From Agromyces sp. H17E-10 (GTDB lineage: Bacteria > Actinomycetota > Actinomycetes > Actinomycetales > Microbacteriaceae), in the NCBI RefSeq assembly GCF_022919715.1, contig NZ_CP095042.1, forward strand, positions 4,154,001-4,218,000: 64,000 nucleotides of DNA. The letters are read 5' to 3'. The notes beneath the pieces were generated by a model. The model was not told the origin of the DNA. It did not search any database and was given only the letters and a program-made list of their open reading frames with translations. The translations under genes and the position numbers were made by a program. Below, piece by piece: positions 55,813 through 64,000 of this stretch (within the stretch, counting starts at the first letter, position 1; the number at the start of each line of letters is the position of its first letter).

Positions 55813-56631
55813 TCATTGCACGACCTGGAAGTCCCAGGGGTCGGTGCGCAGTTCGCTCACGACGACCTCGAGCCCCGGCAGCGCGTCGCGGAGCTCGGCG
55901 GCGGCGACGTCGAGCCACAGCCACTCGCTCGCCCAGTGCGAGACGTCGACGAGGGCCGGTCCTCCGCCGAGCGCCGCCTGTTCGCGGGCCTCGGAGGCCG
56001 GGTGGTGGCGCAGGTCGGCGGTGACGTAGACGTCGGCGGCGCGCACGAGCGGGTGGCCGAGTAGCGAGTCGCCGGCACCGCCGCACACGGCGACCGTCTC
56101 GACGAGGTCGTCGAAGCCGCCGGCGACCCGCACGCCGGTCGCCGTCGCCGGCAGCAGGTCGGCGAGCTGTCGCGCGAGCCGGCCCAGCGTGATCGGCTCG
56201 GCGAGGCGGCCCACCCTCCCGATGCCCGTCGCACCGTCGTCGGATGCCTCGATCGGACGCTGCCCGGCGAGCCCGAGCCGGTCGGCGAGCACGGCCGAGG
56301 TTCCCGTCGCGACGACGTCGGCGTTGGTGTGCGCGGCGAGCAGCGCGCAATCGGCGCGGATGAGTTTCGCGAGCAGCGCACCCTTGTAGCGGTCCTCTGC
56401 GACCGTGGTCACGCCGCGCAGCAGCAGCGGGTGGTGTGCGATCAGCAGGTCGGCGCCGTCGGCCACGGCCTCGTCGACCGTGGCGGCCACGGCGTCGACC
56501 GTCAGGAGCAGCCGTCGCACGGGGGCGTCGAGGGCGCCGGAGACGAGCCCCGAGGCATCCCACGCCTCGGCACCCGCCGCGGGCCACAGGCGTTCGGTGG
56601 CGGCGAGCACATCGGCGAGGACGAGCGACAT
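55813..56631 (-). CDS. Nif3-like dinuclear metal centre protein
   Basis: 272 aa. AWDASGLVSG (about residues 22-31) and LLIAHHPLLLRG with the His-His metal ligands (about residues 62-73), AAHTNAD, and late VDVSHWASEW with His and Glu match the Nif3/YbgI family (GTP cyclohydrolase I type 2 fold). These form toroidal hexamers with two metals per subunit; the activity is unclear. The start codon lies one base after the 3' end of tRNA-Val, so the message may be released by tRNA processing. It heads a pair with the zinc-ribbon gene. Confidence 0.88.
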   Translation of the reverse strand: MSLVLADVLAATERLWPAAGAEAWDASGLVSGALDAPVRRLLLTVDAVAATVDEAVADGADLLIAHHPLLLRGVTTVAEDRYKGALLAKLIRADCALLAAHTNADVVATGTSAVLADRLGLAGQRPIEASDDGATGIGRVGRLAEPITLGRLARQLADLLPATATGVRVAGGFDDLVETVAVCGGAGDSLLGHPLVRAADVYVTADLRHHPASEAREQAALGGGPALVDVSHWASEWLWLDVAAAELRDALPGLEVVVSELRTDPWDFQVVQ

Positions 56632-56632
56632 G

Positions 56633-56705
56633 TGGGCCCTGCCGGGCTCGAACCGACGACATCCACGGTGTAAACGTGGCGCTCTACCAACTGAGCTAAA
56701 GGCCC
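56633..56705 (-). tRNA. tRNA-Val (anticodon TAC)
   Basis: 73 nt without encoded CCA. The acceptor GGGCCTT pairs with AGGGCCC (one G-U), the D-arm is AGCTCAGTTGGTAGAGC, the anticodon stem CCACG/CGTGG encloses TTTACAC with anticodon TAC, and the T-arm has GTTCGAG. The discriminator base A is at 56633. It reads GTA and related valine codons, rare in this GC-rich genome. The ATG of the Nif3-like gene (56631) follows after one base. Confidence 0.95.
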
Positions 56706-56765
56706 TCGCGCGGCGGGCCGCGCGGTCATCCCATCCTATGGCCCACCCGGTCGTACACTCGGCTC

Positions 56766-57467
56766 ATGTCGAGCGATGCACCGCACTCCGACGCGCAGGA
56801 ACGCCGCGCGGAGACGCGCTGGCCGGCGTTCCTCGGCATCGTCGTGGCCGCCGTGCTCGTGGCCTCGGTGCCGCAGCCCGGCACGGCGACGCTGCGCACG
56901 ATCGCGCTCGTCGCGCTCACGCTGATGGCGGTGCCGCTCTTCGTCGTGAACCCGCACCGGCTCGACCGCGAGACGCAGTGGTCGCGGGCCCTGGCGATCG
57001 CCTTCGCCTTCGTGCTCGTCGGCGTCAACCAGGTCAGCGTCGTCGGGGTCATCGCACGTCTCCTCGACGGCAGCGCGGAAGGCGCCGAGGTGCTGCTCGA
57101 GGCCGGGCAGGTGTGGGTGACGAACATCATCGCGTTCGGCCTGCTGTTCTGGGAGCTCGACCGCGGCGGCCCCGTCTCCCGGGGCACGCTCGACCGAGGG
57201 AAGCTGCCGCTCGCGGACTTCTCCTTCCCGCAGGACGATCAGGCGGATGCCGCGCCGGAGGTCTCGGCGGGCTCGACCCGGCGCGCCGACTGGCGAGCGG
57301 GGTTCGTCGACTACCTGTACGTGTCGTTCACGAACACGGTCGCGTTCAGCCCGACCGACGCCATGCCGCTGCGCTCGCGCACCAAGCTGCTCATGGCGGT
57401 GCAGGCGCTCACGGGATTCGTGCTGCTCGCGCTCGTGATCTCTCGAGCAGTCAACATCCTGTCGTGA
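56766..57467 (+). CDS. Membrane protein, DUF1345-like
   Basis: 233 aa with about five membrane helices (about residues 20-40, 45-63, 74-95, 115-130 and 210-230). The segment [21 protein letters not shown] (split: [17 protein letters not shown], about residues 180-197) followed by [19 protein letters not shown] is like the DUF1345 and ion-channel pore-region families, with a T-N-T turn where a selectivity filter would lie. The function is unknown. TACACT (56754-56759) six bases before the ATG marks a leaderless start. Confidence 0.75.
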   Translation: MSSDAPHSDAQERRAETRWPAFLGIVVAAVLVASVPQPGTATLRTIALVALTLMAVPLFVVNPHRLDRETQWSRALAIAFAFVLVGVNQVSVVGVIARLLDGSAEGAEVLLEAGQVWVTNIIAFGLLFWELDRGGPVSRGTLDRGKLPLADFSFPQDDQADAAPEVSAGSTRRADWRAGFVDYLYVSFTNTVAFSPTDAMPLRSRTKLLMAVQALTGFVLLALVISRAVNILS

Positions 57468-57519
57468 AGCCGGGGCGAACCCGGCCGGTCCCTGCATTCC
57501 GCCGAGGCATCCCGCTCGG

Positions 57520-57990
57520 TCAGGCCGCCGACCTCAGGGAGGCGAGCGCCTCGCGGTACCGGTCGAGCGGGCGAGCCTCGCCCTTGGGCGTCGCGAAGCT
57601 GTCGACGACGACGCCGTCGGCGCCGATGAGGAACGTCGCCCGGGCCGCGATGCCGTGCTCGGCGTCGAACGCCCCGTACGCCGCCGCGACCTCGCCGTGC
57701 GGCCAGAAGTCGGCGAGCAGCGGGAAGTCGTAGCCCTGCGCCTCGCTCCACGCGCGGAGCGTGTGCTTCGAGTCGACCGACACGCCGACGAGCTCGACCG
57801 CGTTGTCGGCGAACATCGCGACGTTGTCGCGCAGCTCGCACAGCTCGCCCTGGCAGATGCCCGAGAAGGCGAGCGGGAAGAACACGAGGGCGGCCGGCCG
57901 TGCACCGCGGAAGTCGGCGAGGCGCACGGTGCGGCCGTGCTGGTCGACGAGCTCGAAGTCGGGTGCGACGGCACCGGGGGCGAGGATCAT
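57520..57990 (-). CDS. Peroxiredoxin (AhpE/BCP-like)
   Basis: 156 aa. The peroxidatic Cys is in [18 protein letters not shown] (about residue 46), with a second Cys five residues later, a C-x4-C pair like BCP/PrxQ rather than one-Cys AhpE. The thioredoxin fold continues with [13 protein letters not shown] and [15 protein letters not shown]. It reduces hydrogen peroxide and organic peroxides using a thiol donor. GGAGGGAACC lies before the ATG. It is divergent from aceE across 162 bases. Confidence 0.9.
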   Translation of the reverse strand: MILAPGAVAPDFELVDQHGRTVRLADFRGARPAALVFFPLAFSGICQGELCELRDNVAMFADNAVELVGVSVDSKHTLRAWSEAQGYDFPLLADFWPHGEVAAAYGAFDAEHGIAARATFLIGADGVVVDSFATPKGEARPLDRYREALASLRSAA

Positions 57991-58152
57991 GGACGGGTTC
58001 CCTCCGATCGGAACGGCCCATCATGGTACCGCCCCCGATTCCCGACGAGACTCATTAGGATGGCGGGGTGCCATGCGACCGCGAGGCGGTCAGCCTCGGC
58101 GTGCGCACGTCCACACCACGCAGGTGATCCCTGCAGAGAAGAGAGGTCGAGT

Positions 58153-60879
58153 GTGACTGTCAACGACCAGGATCCTTACTCGGTCGAGGCGATGGACTCG
58201 GATCCCGAGGAGACGAACGAGTGGGCCGAGTCGCTCGACTCGCTCGTCGCCGAGAAGGGCCACCAGCGGGCGCGTGAGATCATGCTGAGCCTGCTCAAGC
58301 GCTCGAAGGAGCTGCACCTCGGCGTGCCGATGGTGCCGACCACCGACTACCTGAACACCATCGCGCCCGAGAACGAGCCCGAGTTCCCCGGCGACGAGGA
58401 GACCGAGCGCCGCTACCGCGCCTGGATCCGCTGGAACGCGGCCATGCTCGTGCACCGCGCGCAGCGCCCCGGCATCGGCGTGGGCGGCCACATCTCGACC
58501 TACGCGTCGAGCGCCGCCCTGTACGAGGTCGGCTTCAACCACTTCTTCCGCGGGCAGGACCACCCCGGCGGCGGCGACCAGGTCTTCTTCCAGGGCCACG
58601 CCTCCCCCGGCATGTACGCCCGCGCATTCCTCGAGGGGCGCCTCTCGAGCGACCAGCTCGACGGCTTCCGGCAGGAGAAGTCGCACGCGCCGAACGGCCT
58701 CTCGAGCTACCCGCACCCGCGGCTCATGCCCGAGTTCTGGCAGTTCCCGACCGTGTCGATGGGTCTCGGACCGATCAACGCGATCTACCAGGCTCAGCTC
58801 AACAAGTACCTCACCAACCGCGGCATCAAGGACGCGTCCGACCAGCACGTCTGGGCCTTCCTCGGCGACGGCGAGATGGACGAGGTCGAGAGCCGCGGCC
58901 AGCTCCAGGTCGCGGCGAACGAGGGCCTCGACAACCTCACCTTCGTCATCAACTGCAACCTGCAGCGCCTCGACGGCCCCGTGCGCGGCAACGGCAAGAT
59001 CATCCAGGAGCTCGAGAGCTTCTTCCGCGGCGCCGGCTGGAACGTCATCAAGGTCGTGTGGGGCCGCGAGTGGGACTCGCTGCTCGCGAACGACCACGAG
59101 GGTGCGCTGCGCAACCTCATGAACGTCACGCCCGACGGCGACTACCAGACCTACAAGGCCGAATCGGGCGCGTACGTGCGCGAGAACTTCTTCGGACGCG
59201 ATCCGCGGGCTCTCGAGCTCGTGAAGGACCTCAGCGACGACGAGATCTGGGGCCTCAAGCGCGGCGGCCACGACTACCGCAAGGTCTACGCGGCGTTCAA
59301 GGCCGCGACCGAGCACAAGGGCCAGCCCACCGTCATCCTCGCGAAGACCATCAAGGGCTACGGCCTCGGTCCCGCCTTCGAGGGCCGCAACGCGACCCAC
59401 CAGATGAAGAAGATGACGCTCGAGAACCTCAAGACGTTCCGCGACTCGATGCGCATCCCGATCACCGACGCGCAGCTCGAGGAGAACCCCTACCTGCCGC
59501 CGTACTACACTCCGGGCGACTCCGACCCGGCGATCCAGTACCTGCACGAGCGGCGTCGCGAGCTCGGCGGCTACACGCCCGAGCGTCGTACCAAGTACAC
59601 GCAGGTGACGCTGCCCGACGACTCGGCGTACGCGATCGCCAAGAAGGGCTCGGGCACGCAGGAGATCGCCACCACCATGGCGTTCGTGCGACTCCTGAAG
59701 GACCTGATCCGGTCGAAGGACTTCGGCAACCGCATCGTGCCGATCATCCCCGACGAGGCCCGCACGTTCGGCATCGACGCGTTCTTCCCGACCGCGAAGA
59801 TCTACAACCCGAACGGCCAGCACTACACGTCGGTCGACCGGGAGTTGCTCCTTGCGTACAAGGAGAGCCCGCAGGGCCAGATCGTGCACGTCGGCATCAA
59901 CGAGGCGGGCGCGCTCGCCGCGTTCACCAACATCGGCACGTCGTACTCGACGCAGGGCGAGCCGCTCATCCCGATCTACGTGTTCTACTCGATGTTCGGG
60001 TTCCAGCGCACGGGCGACGCGATGTGGGCCGCCGGCGACCAGATGGCGCGCGGCTTCATCATCGGCGCGACCGCCGGTCGCACGACGCTCACGGGCGAGG
60101 GCCTGCAGCACGCCGACGGCCACTCGCCGATGCTCGCGGCGACGAACCCCGCGGTCGTCTCGTACGACCCGGCGTACGGCTACGAGATCGGCCACATCAT
60201 GCGTTCGGGCCTCGAGCGCATGTACGGCGGCCAGCACCCCGACCCGAACGTCATGTACTACCTCACGGTGTACAACGAGCCGATCGTGCAGCCCGCCGAG
60301 CCCGAGGGCGTCGACGTCGAGGGCATCGTCCGCGGCATCCACCGCCTCTCCGTCTCCGACGCCGCCGGCCCCAAGGCGCAGCTGCTCGCTTCGGGCGTCG
60401 CCGTGCCGTGGATCCTCGAGGCGCAGCAGCTCCTCGCGGAGGACTGGGGCGTCTCGGCCGACGTCTGGAGCGTGACGAGCTGGAACGAGCTCCGCCGCGA
60501 CGGCCTGGCCGCCGACGAGCACAACTTCCTGAACCCCGACGCCGAGCGCCAGGTGCCCTACGTGACGCAGAAGCTCACCGGGTTGCAGGGGCCGTTCGTC
60601 GCCGTGTCGGACTACGCGCACTCCGTGCCCGACCAGATCCGGAAGTACGTGCCGGGCGAGTTCGCGACGCTCGGCGCCGACGACTTCGGTTTCTCCGACA
60701 CGCGTGCCGCCGCACGTCGCTACTTCAAGATCGACGGCCCGTCGGTCGTGGTCCGTACCCTCGAGCAGCTCGCCGAGCGCGGCGAGGTCGACCGTTCGCT
60801 GCCGGCCCGTGCGATCGAGAAGTACCGTCTGCACGATGTGAACGCCGGCACGACCGGATCGGCCGGCGGCGAGAGCTAG
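58153..60879 (+). CDS. aceE: Pyruvate dehydrogenase E1 component, homodimeric
   Basis: 908 aa, typical. The thiamine diphosphate motif is [16 protein letters not shown] with the closing Asn in [11 protein letters not shown] (about residues 233-265). [10 protein letters not shown] contains an active-site His, and [13 protein letters not shown] carries another late His cluster. It decarboxylates pyruvate and loads acetyl onto E2 (39236); E3 is at 37794. GTG start with GAGAGG upstream. The leader carries TAGGAT near 58055 and a GACCGC/GCGGTC inverted repeat near 58080. It is followed 11 bases later by a FasR-like gene. Confidence 0.96.
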   Translation: MTVNDQDPYSVEAMDSDPEETNEWAESLDSLVAEKGHQRAREIMLSLLKRSKELHLGVPMVPTTDYLNTIAPENEPEFPGDEETERRYRAWIRWNAAMLVHRAQRPGIGVGGHISTYASSAALYEVGFNHFFRGQDHPGGGDQVFFQGHASPGMYARAFLEGRLSSDQLDGFRQEKSHAPNGLSSYPHPRLMPEFWQFPTVSMGLGPINAIYQAQLNKYLTNRGIKDASDQHVWAFLGDGEMDEVESRGQLQVAANEGLDNLTFVINCNLQRLDGPVRGNGKIIQELESFFRGAGWNVIKVVWGREWDSLLANDHEGALRNLMNVTPDGDYQTYKAESGAYVRENFFGRDPRALELVKDLSDDEIWGLKRGGHDYRKVYAAFKAATEHKGQPTVILAKTIKGYGLGPAFEGRNATHQMKKMTLENLKTFRDSMRIPITDAQLEENPYLPPYYTPGDSDPAIQYLHERRRELGGYTPERRTKYTQVTLPDDSAYAIAKKGSGTQEIATTMAFVRLLKDLIRSKDFGNRIVPIIPDEARTFGIDAFFPTAKIYNPNGQHYTSVDRELLLAYKESPQGQIVHVGINEAGALAAFTNIGTSYSTQGEPLIPIYVFYSMFGFQRTGDAMWAAGDQMARGFIIGATAGRTTLTGEGLQHADGHSPMLAATNPAVVSYDPAYGYEIGHIMRSGLERMYGGQHPDPNVMYYLTVYNEPIVQPAEPEGVDVEGIVRGIHRLSVSDAAGPKAQLLASGVAVPWILEAQQLLAEDWGVSADVWSVTSWNELRRDGLAADEHNFLNPDAERQVPYVTQKLTGLQGPFVAVSDYAHSVPDQIRKYVPGEFATLGADDFGFSDTRAAARRYFKIDGPSVVVRTLEQLAERGEVDRSLPARAIEKYRLHDVNAGTTGSAGGES

Positions 60880-60890
60880 CGGGCAGCGAG

Positions 60891-62099
60891 GTGGCGACGA
60901 GGCCGAAGACGAAGGCGGAGACGCTCGCATGGTTGCGTACCATCGCGGGTGAGCTCGCGACCGCGACGCTCAAGCGACTCGAGGACACGTTGCCGTGGTA
61001 CGGCGACATGCCCCCGAGCCGCCGCTCCGCCGTCGGCCTCGTCGCCCAAGCCGGCATCTCCTCGTTCATCGCCTGGTTCGACGACCCGCGGTCGACGCCG
61101 TGGATCGCGGCCGACGTGTTCGGAGCGGCCCCCAGGGAGCTGCTCCGTTCGGTGAGCCTGCAGCAGACGCTGCAGCTCATCCGCGTCGTCGTCGAGGTCG
61201 TCGAGGAGCGCGTGAAGGACGGCGGCGAGCCGCTGCGCGAGGCGATCCTGCTGTACTCCCGTGAAATCGCGTTCGCGGCGGCCGACGTCTACGCACGGGC
61301 CGCAGAGGCCCGCGGACTGTGGGACGCGCGCCTCGAGGCGCTCGTCGTCGACTCGATCCTCTCGGGCGAGGCCGACGACGAGCTGCCGAGCCGCATCGCC
61401 GCCCTCGGCTGGCACGGTCACGGCGAGGTCGCGGTGCTCGTCGGCACCGCGCCGAAGCAGCTCGACGTCGACCACGTCCGACGGGCGGCACGGCACATGC
61501 ACGCCGATGTCCTCATCGGCGTGCAGGGCAATCGCCTCGTGCTCGTGATCGGCCGAGCCGACCCGCTCTCGGTCGACGGCGACGAGTCGATCGGCACGGC
61601 GCCTGCGCTCACCTTCCTCGAGATCGCGACCCAGCTCGAGCCGCACTTCGGACCCGGTCACCTCGTGCTCGGCCACGCCGTGCCCAATCTCGTCGATGCG
61701 TCGAAGAGTGCGAAGGCGGCGCTCGCGGGGTTCGCGGTCGCCCGCTCGTGGCGGCACGCGCCCCGCCCGGTGCACGCCGACGACCTGCTCCCCGAGCGTG
61801 CGCTCGCCGGCGACCCGCTCGCGCGAGCGACCCTCGTGCACCGCATCTACCGTCCGTTGCAGGCGCATTCGACCGAGCTGCTCACGACCCTCTGGAGCTA
61901 TCTCGACAACGGCCGGTCGCTCGAGGCGACCGCCCGCGAGCTCTTCGTGCATCCGAACACCGTGCGGTACCGCTTGAAGCGCGTCTCCGACGTGATCGGG
62001 TGGGATGCGACAGGTGCACGCGAGGCGCTGATCCTGCAGTCCGCGCTCATCATCGGGTCGATGAGCGACCACGAGCATCCCCCGCGCCGACCGTCCTGA
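60891..62099 (+). CDS. PucR-type regulator, FasR-like
   Basis: 402 aa. The C-terminal helix-turn-helix is LDNGRSLEATARELFVHPNT with VRYRLKRV (about residues 342-369), the PucR/CdaR form. The N-terminal region (about 1-170) is helical, with SRRSAVGLVAQAGISSFIAW, and the middle is a GGDEF-like fold. In Streptomyces the equivalent gene, placed between aceE and fabD, encodes FasR, which activates the fab operon. Position and length are the same here. GTG start; 11 bases after aceE, so cotranscription links acetyl-CoA supply to lipid synthesis control. Confidence 0.85.
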   Translation: MATRPKTKAETLAWLRTIAGELATATLKRLEDTLPWYGDMPPSRRSAVGLVAQAGISSFIAWFDDPRSTPWIAADVFGAAPRELLRSVSLQQTLQLIRVVVEVVEERVKDGGEPLREAILLYSREIAFAAADVYARAAEARGLWDARLEALVVDSILSGEADDELPSRIAALGWHGHGEVAVLVGTAPKQLDVDHVRRAARHMHADVLIGVQGNRLVLVIGRADPLSVDGDESIGTAPALTFLEIATQLEPHFGPGHLVLGHAVPNLVDASKSAKAALAGFAVARSWRHAPRPVHADDLLPERALAGDPLARATLVHRIYRPLQAHSTELLTTLWSYLDNGRSLEATARELFVHPNTVRYRLKRVSDVIGWDATGAREALILQSALIIGSMSDHEHPPRRPS

Positions 62100-62171
62100 G
62101 CGACCGGCGCGGGCAACGCGGCCCCGGTTGCCTGTGCAGTCGATACAACGGTTGCGCGAAGAGCTTGTGGC

Positions 62172-62181
62172 GTGTGCACAC
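62172..62181. promoter_or_regulatory. Palindrome upstream of fabD
   Basis: GTGTGCACAC is a perfect 10-base palindrome, with partly symmetric flanks, in the 115-base fasR-fabD gap. It lies about 20 bases before CAGACT (62203-62208), the probable fabD -10, so it is well placed for an activator. FasR is the natural candidate. The site is also where a -35 would be. Confidence 0.45.
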
Positions 62182-62214
62182 CACACTTCGCCCCGTGATT
62201 GGCAGACTGGGGTG

Positions 62215-63135
62215 GTGATCGTCGTCGTCTGCCCTGGACAGGGCTCTCAGACCCCCGGATTCCTCGCCCCCTGGCTCGCCGAGCCGGGCTTCGCCGCGCG
62301 CCTCGACGCGCTCTCGGCCGCCGCCGGCGTCGACCTGGCGACGCACGGCACCGTGAGCGACGCCGACACCATCCGCGACACCGCGGTGGCGCAGCCGCTC
62401 ATCGTCGCGGCCGGACTGCTCACGCTCGACGCACTGCTCGCCGACGGCCGCGCGGCCCGCATCGGCGGCATCGCCGGCCACTCGGTCGGCGAGATCACCG
62501 CCGCCGCGGGCGCGGGCGTACTGAGCGGCACCGACGCGATGGGGTTCGTGGCCGAGCGCGGCCGGGCCATGGCCGAGGCGGCCGCGCTCGAGCCCACGGG
62601 CATGAGCGCCGTGCTCGGCGGCGACGAGGCCGGACTGCTCGCGCGTCTCGACGAGCTCGGTCTCGAGCCCGCGAACTTCAACGGCGGCGGCCAGATCGTC
62701 GTCGCCGGCGCGGTCGATGCGCTCGAGCAGCTGAAGGCCGAGCCGCCGGCAGGGGCCCGCGTCATCCCGCTCCAGGTCGCGGGCGCGTTCCACACCCGCT
62801 ACATGCGACCTGCCGTCGAACGGCTCGCGAAGGTCGCCGAGGAGCTCTCCCCCGCCGACCCGACGCTCCCCATCTGGACCAACCGCGACGGCAGCGTCGT
62901 CGCCTCGGGCGCCGAGTTCCTCGAGCTGCTCGTCGGCCAGGTCTCCTCGCCCGTGCGCTGGGACCGCTGCATGGAGTCGTTCGCCGCGGCGAACGTCACG
63001 GGCATCATCGAACTCGCTCCGGCCGGTGCTCTCGTCGGCCTCGCCAAGCGCGGACTCAAGGGCGTTCCGACCGTCGCCGTGAAGACGCCCGACGACCTGC
63101 CCGCCGCCATCGAACTCATCGATCAGGCCGCCTGA
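62215..63135 (+). CDS. fabD: Malonyl-CoA:ACP transacylase
   Basis: 306 aa. CPGQGSQTPGF is the N-terminal signature; the nucleophile is GHSVGEITAA with Ser near residue 90; QVAGAFHTRYM supplies the His near residue 191, and an Arg lies in FVAERGRAMA. It loads malonyl onto acyl carrier protein for the type II fatty acid synthase. The GTG at 62215 is six bases after CAGACT; a neighbouring GTG at 62212 is possible. fabH follows after 31 bases. Confidence 0.94.
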   Translation: MIVVVCPGQGSQTPGFLAPWLAEPGFAARLDALSAAAGVDLATHGTVSDADTIRDTAVAQPLIVAAGLLTLDALLADGRAARIGGIAGHSVGEITAAAGAGVLSGTDAMGFVAERGRAMAEAAALEPTGMSAVLGGDEAGLLARLDELGLEPANFNGGGQIVVAGAVDALEQLKAEPPAGARVIPLQVAGAFHTRYMRPAVERLAKVAEELSPADPTLPIWTNRDGSVVASGAEFLELLVGQVSSPVRWDRCMESFAAANVTGIIELAPAGALVGLAKRGLKGVPTVAVKTPDDLPAAIELIDQAA

Positions 63136-63166
63136 TCCGCTTCGCCGAACCACGAGAAAGCCGAGC

Positions 63167-64000
63167 ATGACGAGACCAACCCTCCAGCAGTCGCACGGAC
63201 CCGCCTACACGCGCATCTACGCGCTCGGCGCCGCGCGCGGCGAGAACGCCGTGCCGAACGACGACCTCGTCGGGCCGATCGACTCGTCCGACGAGTGGAT
63301 CCAGCAGCGCACCGGGATCATCACCCGCACCCGCGCCGGTGCCGACGTCCTCGCGGTCGACCTGGCCACCGCCGCCGCGACCGAGGCGATCGAGCGTTCG
63401 GGCGTCGCCCCCGAACTCATCGACCTCGTGATCATCGCCACGATCTCGAACGTGCAGCAGACCCCGTCGATGGCGGCCGTCGTCGCCGACCGTGTGGGCG
63501 CCAACCCGGCCGCGGCATACGACGCGAACGCCGCCTGCGCGGGCTACGCCTACGCGATCGCGCAGGCCGACGCGCTCATCCGCGCGGGCGCCGCGCACTA
63601 CGCGCTCGTGATCGGCGCCGAGAAGCTCTCCGACGTCGTCGACCCGACCGACCGCTCGATCTCGTTCCTGCTCGGCGACGGCGCCGGCGCCGCAGTCATC
63701 GGCCCCAGCGACACGCCCGGCATCGCCCGTACCGTGTGGGGCTCAGACGGCTCGAAGGCGGGCGCGGTCGGCATGAACGGCACGCTCGTCGAGTTCCGCG
63801 ACGGCGCCGCCGAGTGGCCGACGCTCCGCCAGGAGGGGCAGACGGTCTTCCGCTGGGCCGTGTGGGACATGGCGAAGGTCGCCAAGCAGGCGCTGGATGC
63901 CGCGGGCGTGACCAGTGCGGATCTGGCAGCCTTCATCCCCCACCAGGCGAACATGCGCATCATCGACGAGTTCGCCAAGCAGCTGAAGCTTCCCGAGTCG
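63167..64000 (+). CDS. fabH: Beta-ketoacyl-ACP synthase III (partial, runs off the window)
   Basis: The first 278 aa are present; no stop before the end. The catalytic Cys is in ANAACAGYAYAIAQ (about residue 124) and the His in FIPHQANMRII (about residue 259); the Asn of the Cys-His-Asn triad lies beyond the edge. GDGAGAAVIG is a family signature. It starts fatty acid chains from acyl-CoA; branched primers such as isobutyryl- or anteiso-type are expected in this phylum. An ATG with weak GAGAAAG upstream follows fabD. Confidence 0.94.
   Translation, partial: MTRPTLQQSHGPAYTRIYALGAARGENAVPNDDLVGPIDSSDEWIQQRTGIITRTRAGADVLAVDLATAAATEAIERSGVAPELIDLVIIATISNVQQTPSMAAVVADRVGANPAAAYDANAACAGYAYAIAQADALIRAGAAHYALVIGAEKLSDVVDPTDRSISFLLGDGAGAAVIGPSDTPGIARTVWGSDGSKAGAVGMNGTLVEFRDGAAEWPTLRQEGQTVFRWAVWDMAKVAKQALDAAGVTSADLAAFIPHQANMRIIDEFAKQLKLPES

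Noticed and set aside
58090..60930. A 946-codon open frame antisense to aceE
   Set aside because: GC-rich codon bias leaves long antisense frames open. Its translation is Arg/Val/Leu/Asp-rich with no recognisable domain, while the plus strand encodes a complete AceE.

Overview
This window is high-GC actinobacterial chromosome. Gene content and order fit Microbacteriaceae, possibly Agromyces or a close relative; this is inferred from gene families, since no 16S gene is present. The clues are the trpD / ctaE-qcrCAB / ctaF-ctaD-ctaC respiratory block, the sigA-murT-gatD order with a second type II topoisomerase (parC/parE) beside it, glnA-glnE-glnA2, and aceE-fasR-fabD-fabH. I see no transposase, integrase, phage gene or CRISPR array. 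The first ~6.5 kb looks more accessory than the rest. No gene-free stretch exceeds 300 bases except 54530-55037, which holds the RNase P RNA.

Layout. 0-6.5 kb: small membrane proteins, a MarR regulator with a clear operator region, a frameshifted SdpI-like gene, DUF805, DHFR-like, YCII, beta-lactamase-fold and GNAT genes. 6.5-12.3 kb: an SDR, then dihydroxyacetone kinase dhaKLM (minus) divergent from glpF-glpK (plus), giving glycerol uptake and phosphorylation plus a PTS-linked dihydroxyacetone kinase. 12.3-22.5 kb: trpD and the cytochrome bc1-aa3 supercomplex (ctaE-qcrC-qcrA-qcrB; ctaC-ctaD-ctaF), with two methyltransferases between. 22.6-36 kb: an A-type Fe-S carrier, M20 peptidase, phosphodiesterase, parC and parE, then sigA-murT-gatD and a PAC2 protein. 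36-45 kb: pepA and a 2-oxoacid dehydrogenase/lipoate set (lpd, E2, lipB, lipA) with a membrane pseudokinase. 45-52 kb: nitrogen assimilation (glnA with a textbook GlnR box, glnE, glnA2), panB. 52-58 kb: map, ppgK, rnpB, a Nif3-like gene abutting tRNA-Val, and a peroxiredoxin. 58-64 kb: pyruvate dehydrogenase aceE, a FasR-like regulator, fabD and the first part of fabH, linking acetyl-CoA supply to fatty acid synthesis.

Three things stand out. (1) GatD, the glutaminase partner of MurT, contains no cysteine at all. Its nucleophile position is glycine, its histidine is kept, and MurT lacks the Cys4 zinc ribbon and has a changed C-terminal aspartate region. In a Microbacteriaceae background, where group B peptidoglycan cross-links through the alpha-carboxyl of D-Glu, this suggests the complex has changed its job. 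(2) At least 23 genes carry a TANNNT-like -10 hexamer ending exactly 6-8 nt before the start codon, the layout expected for leaderless transcription. One case is a 17-bp near-palindrome that serves two divergent genes. (3) The Nif3-like gene starts one nucleotide after tRNA-Val, so tRNA 3' processing could itself make a leaderless mRNA.
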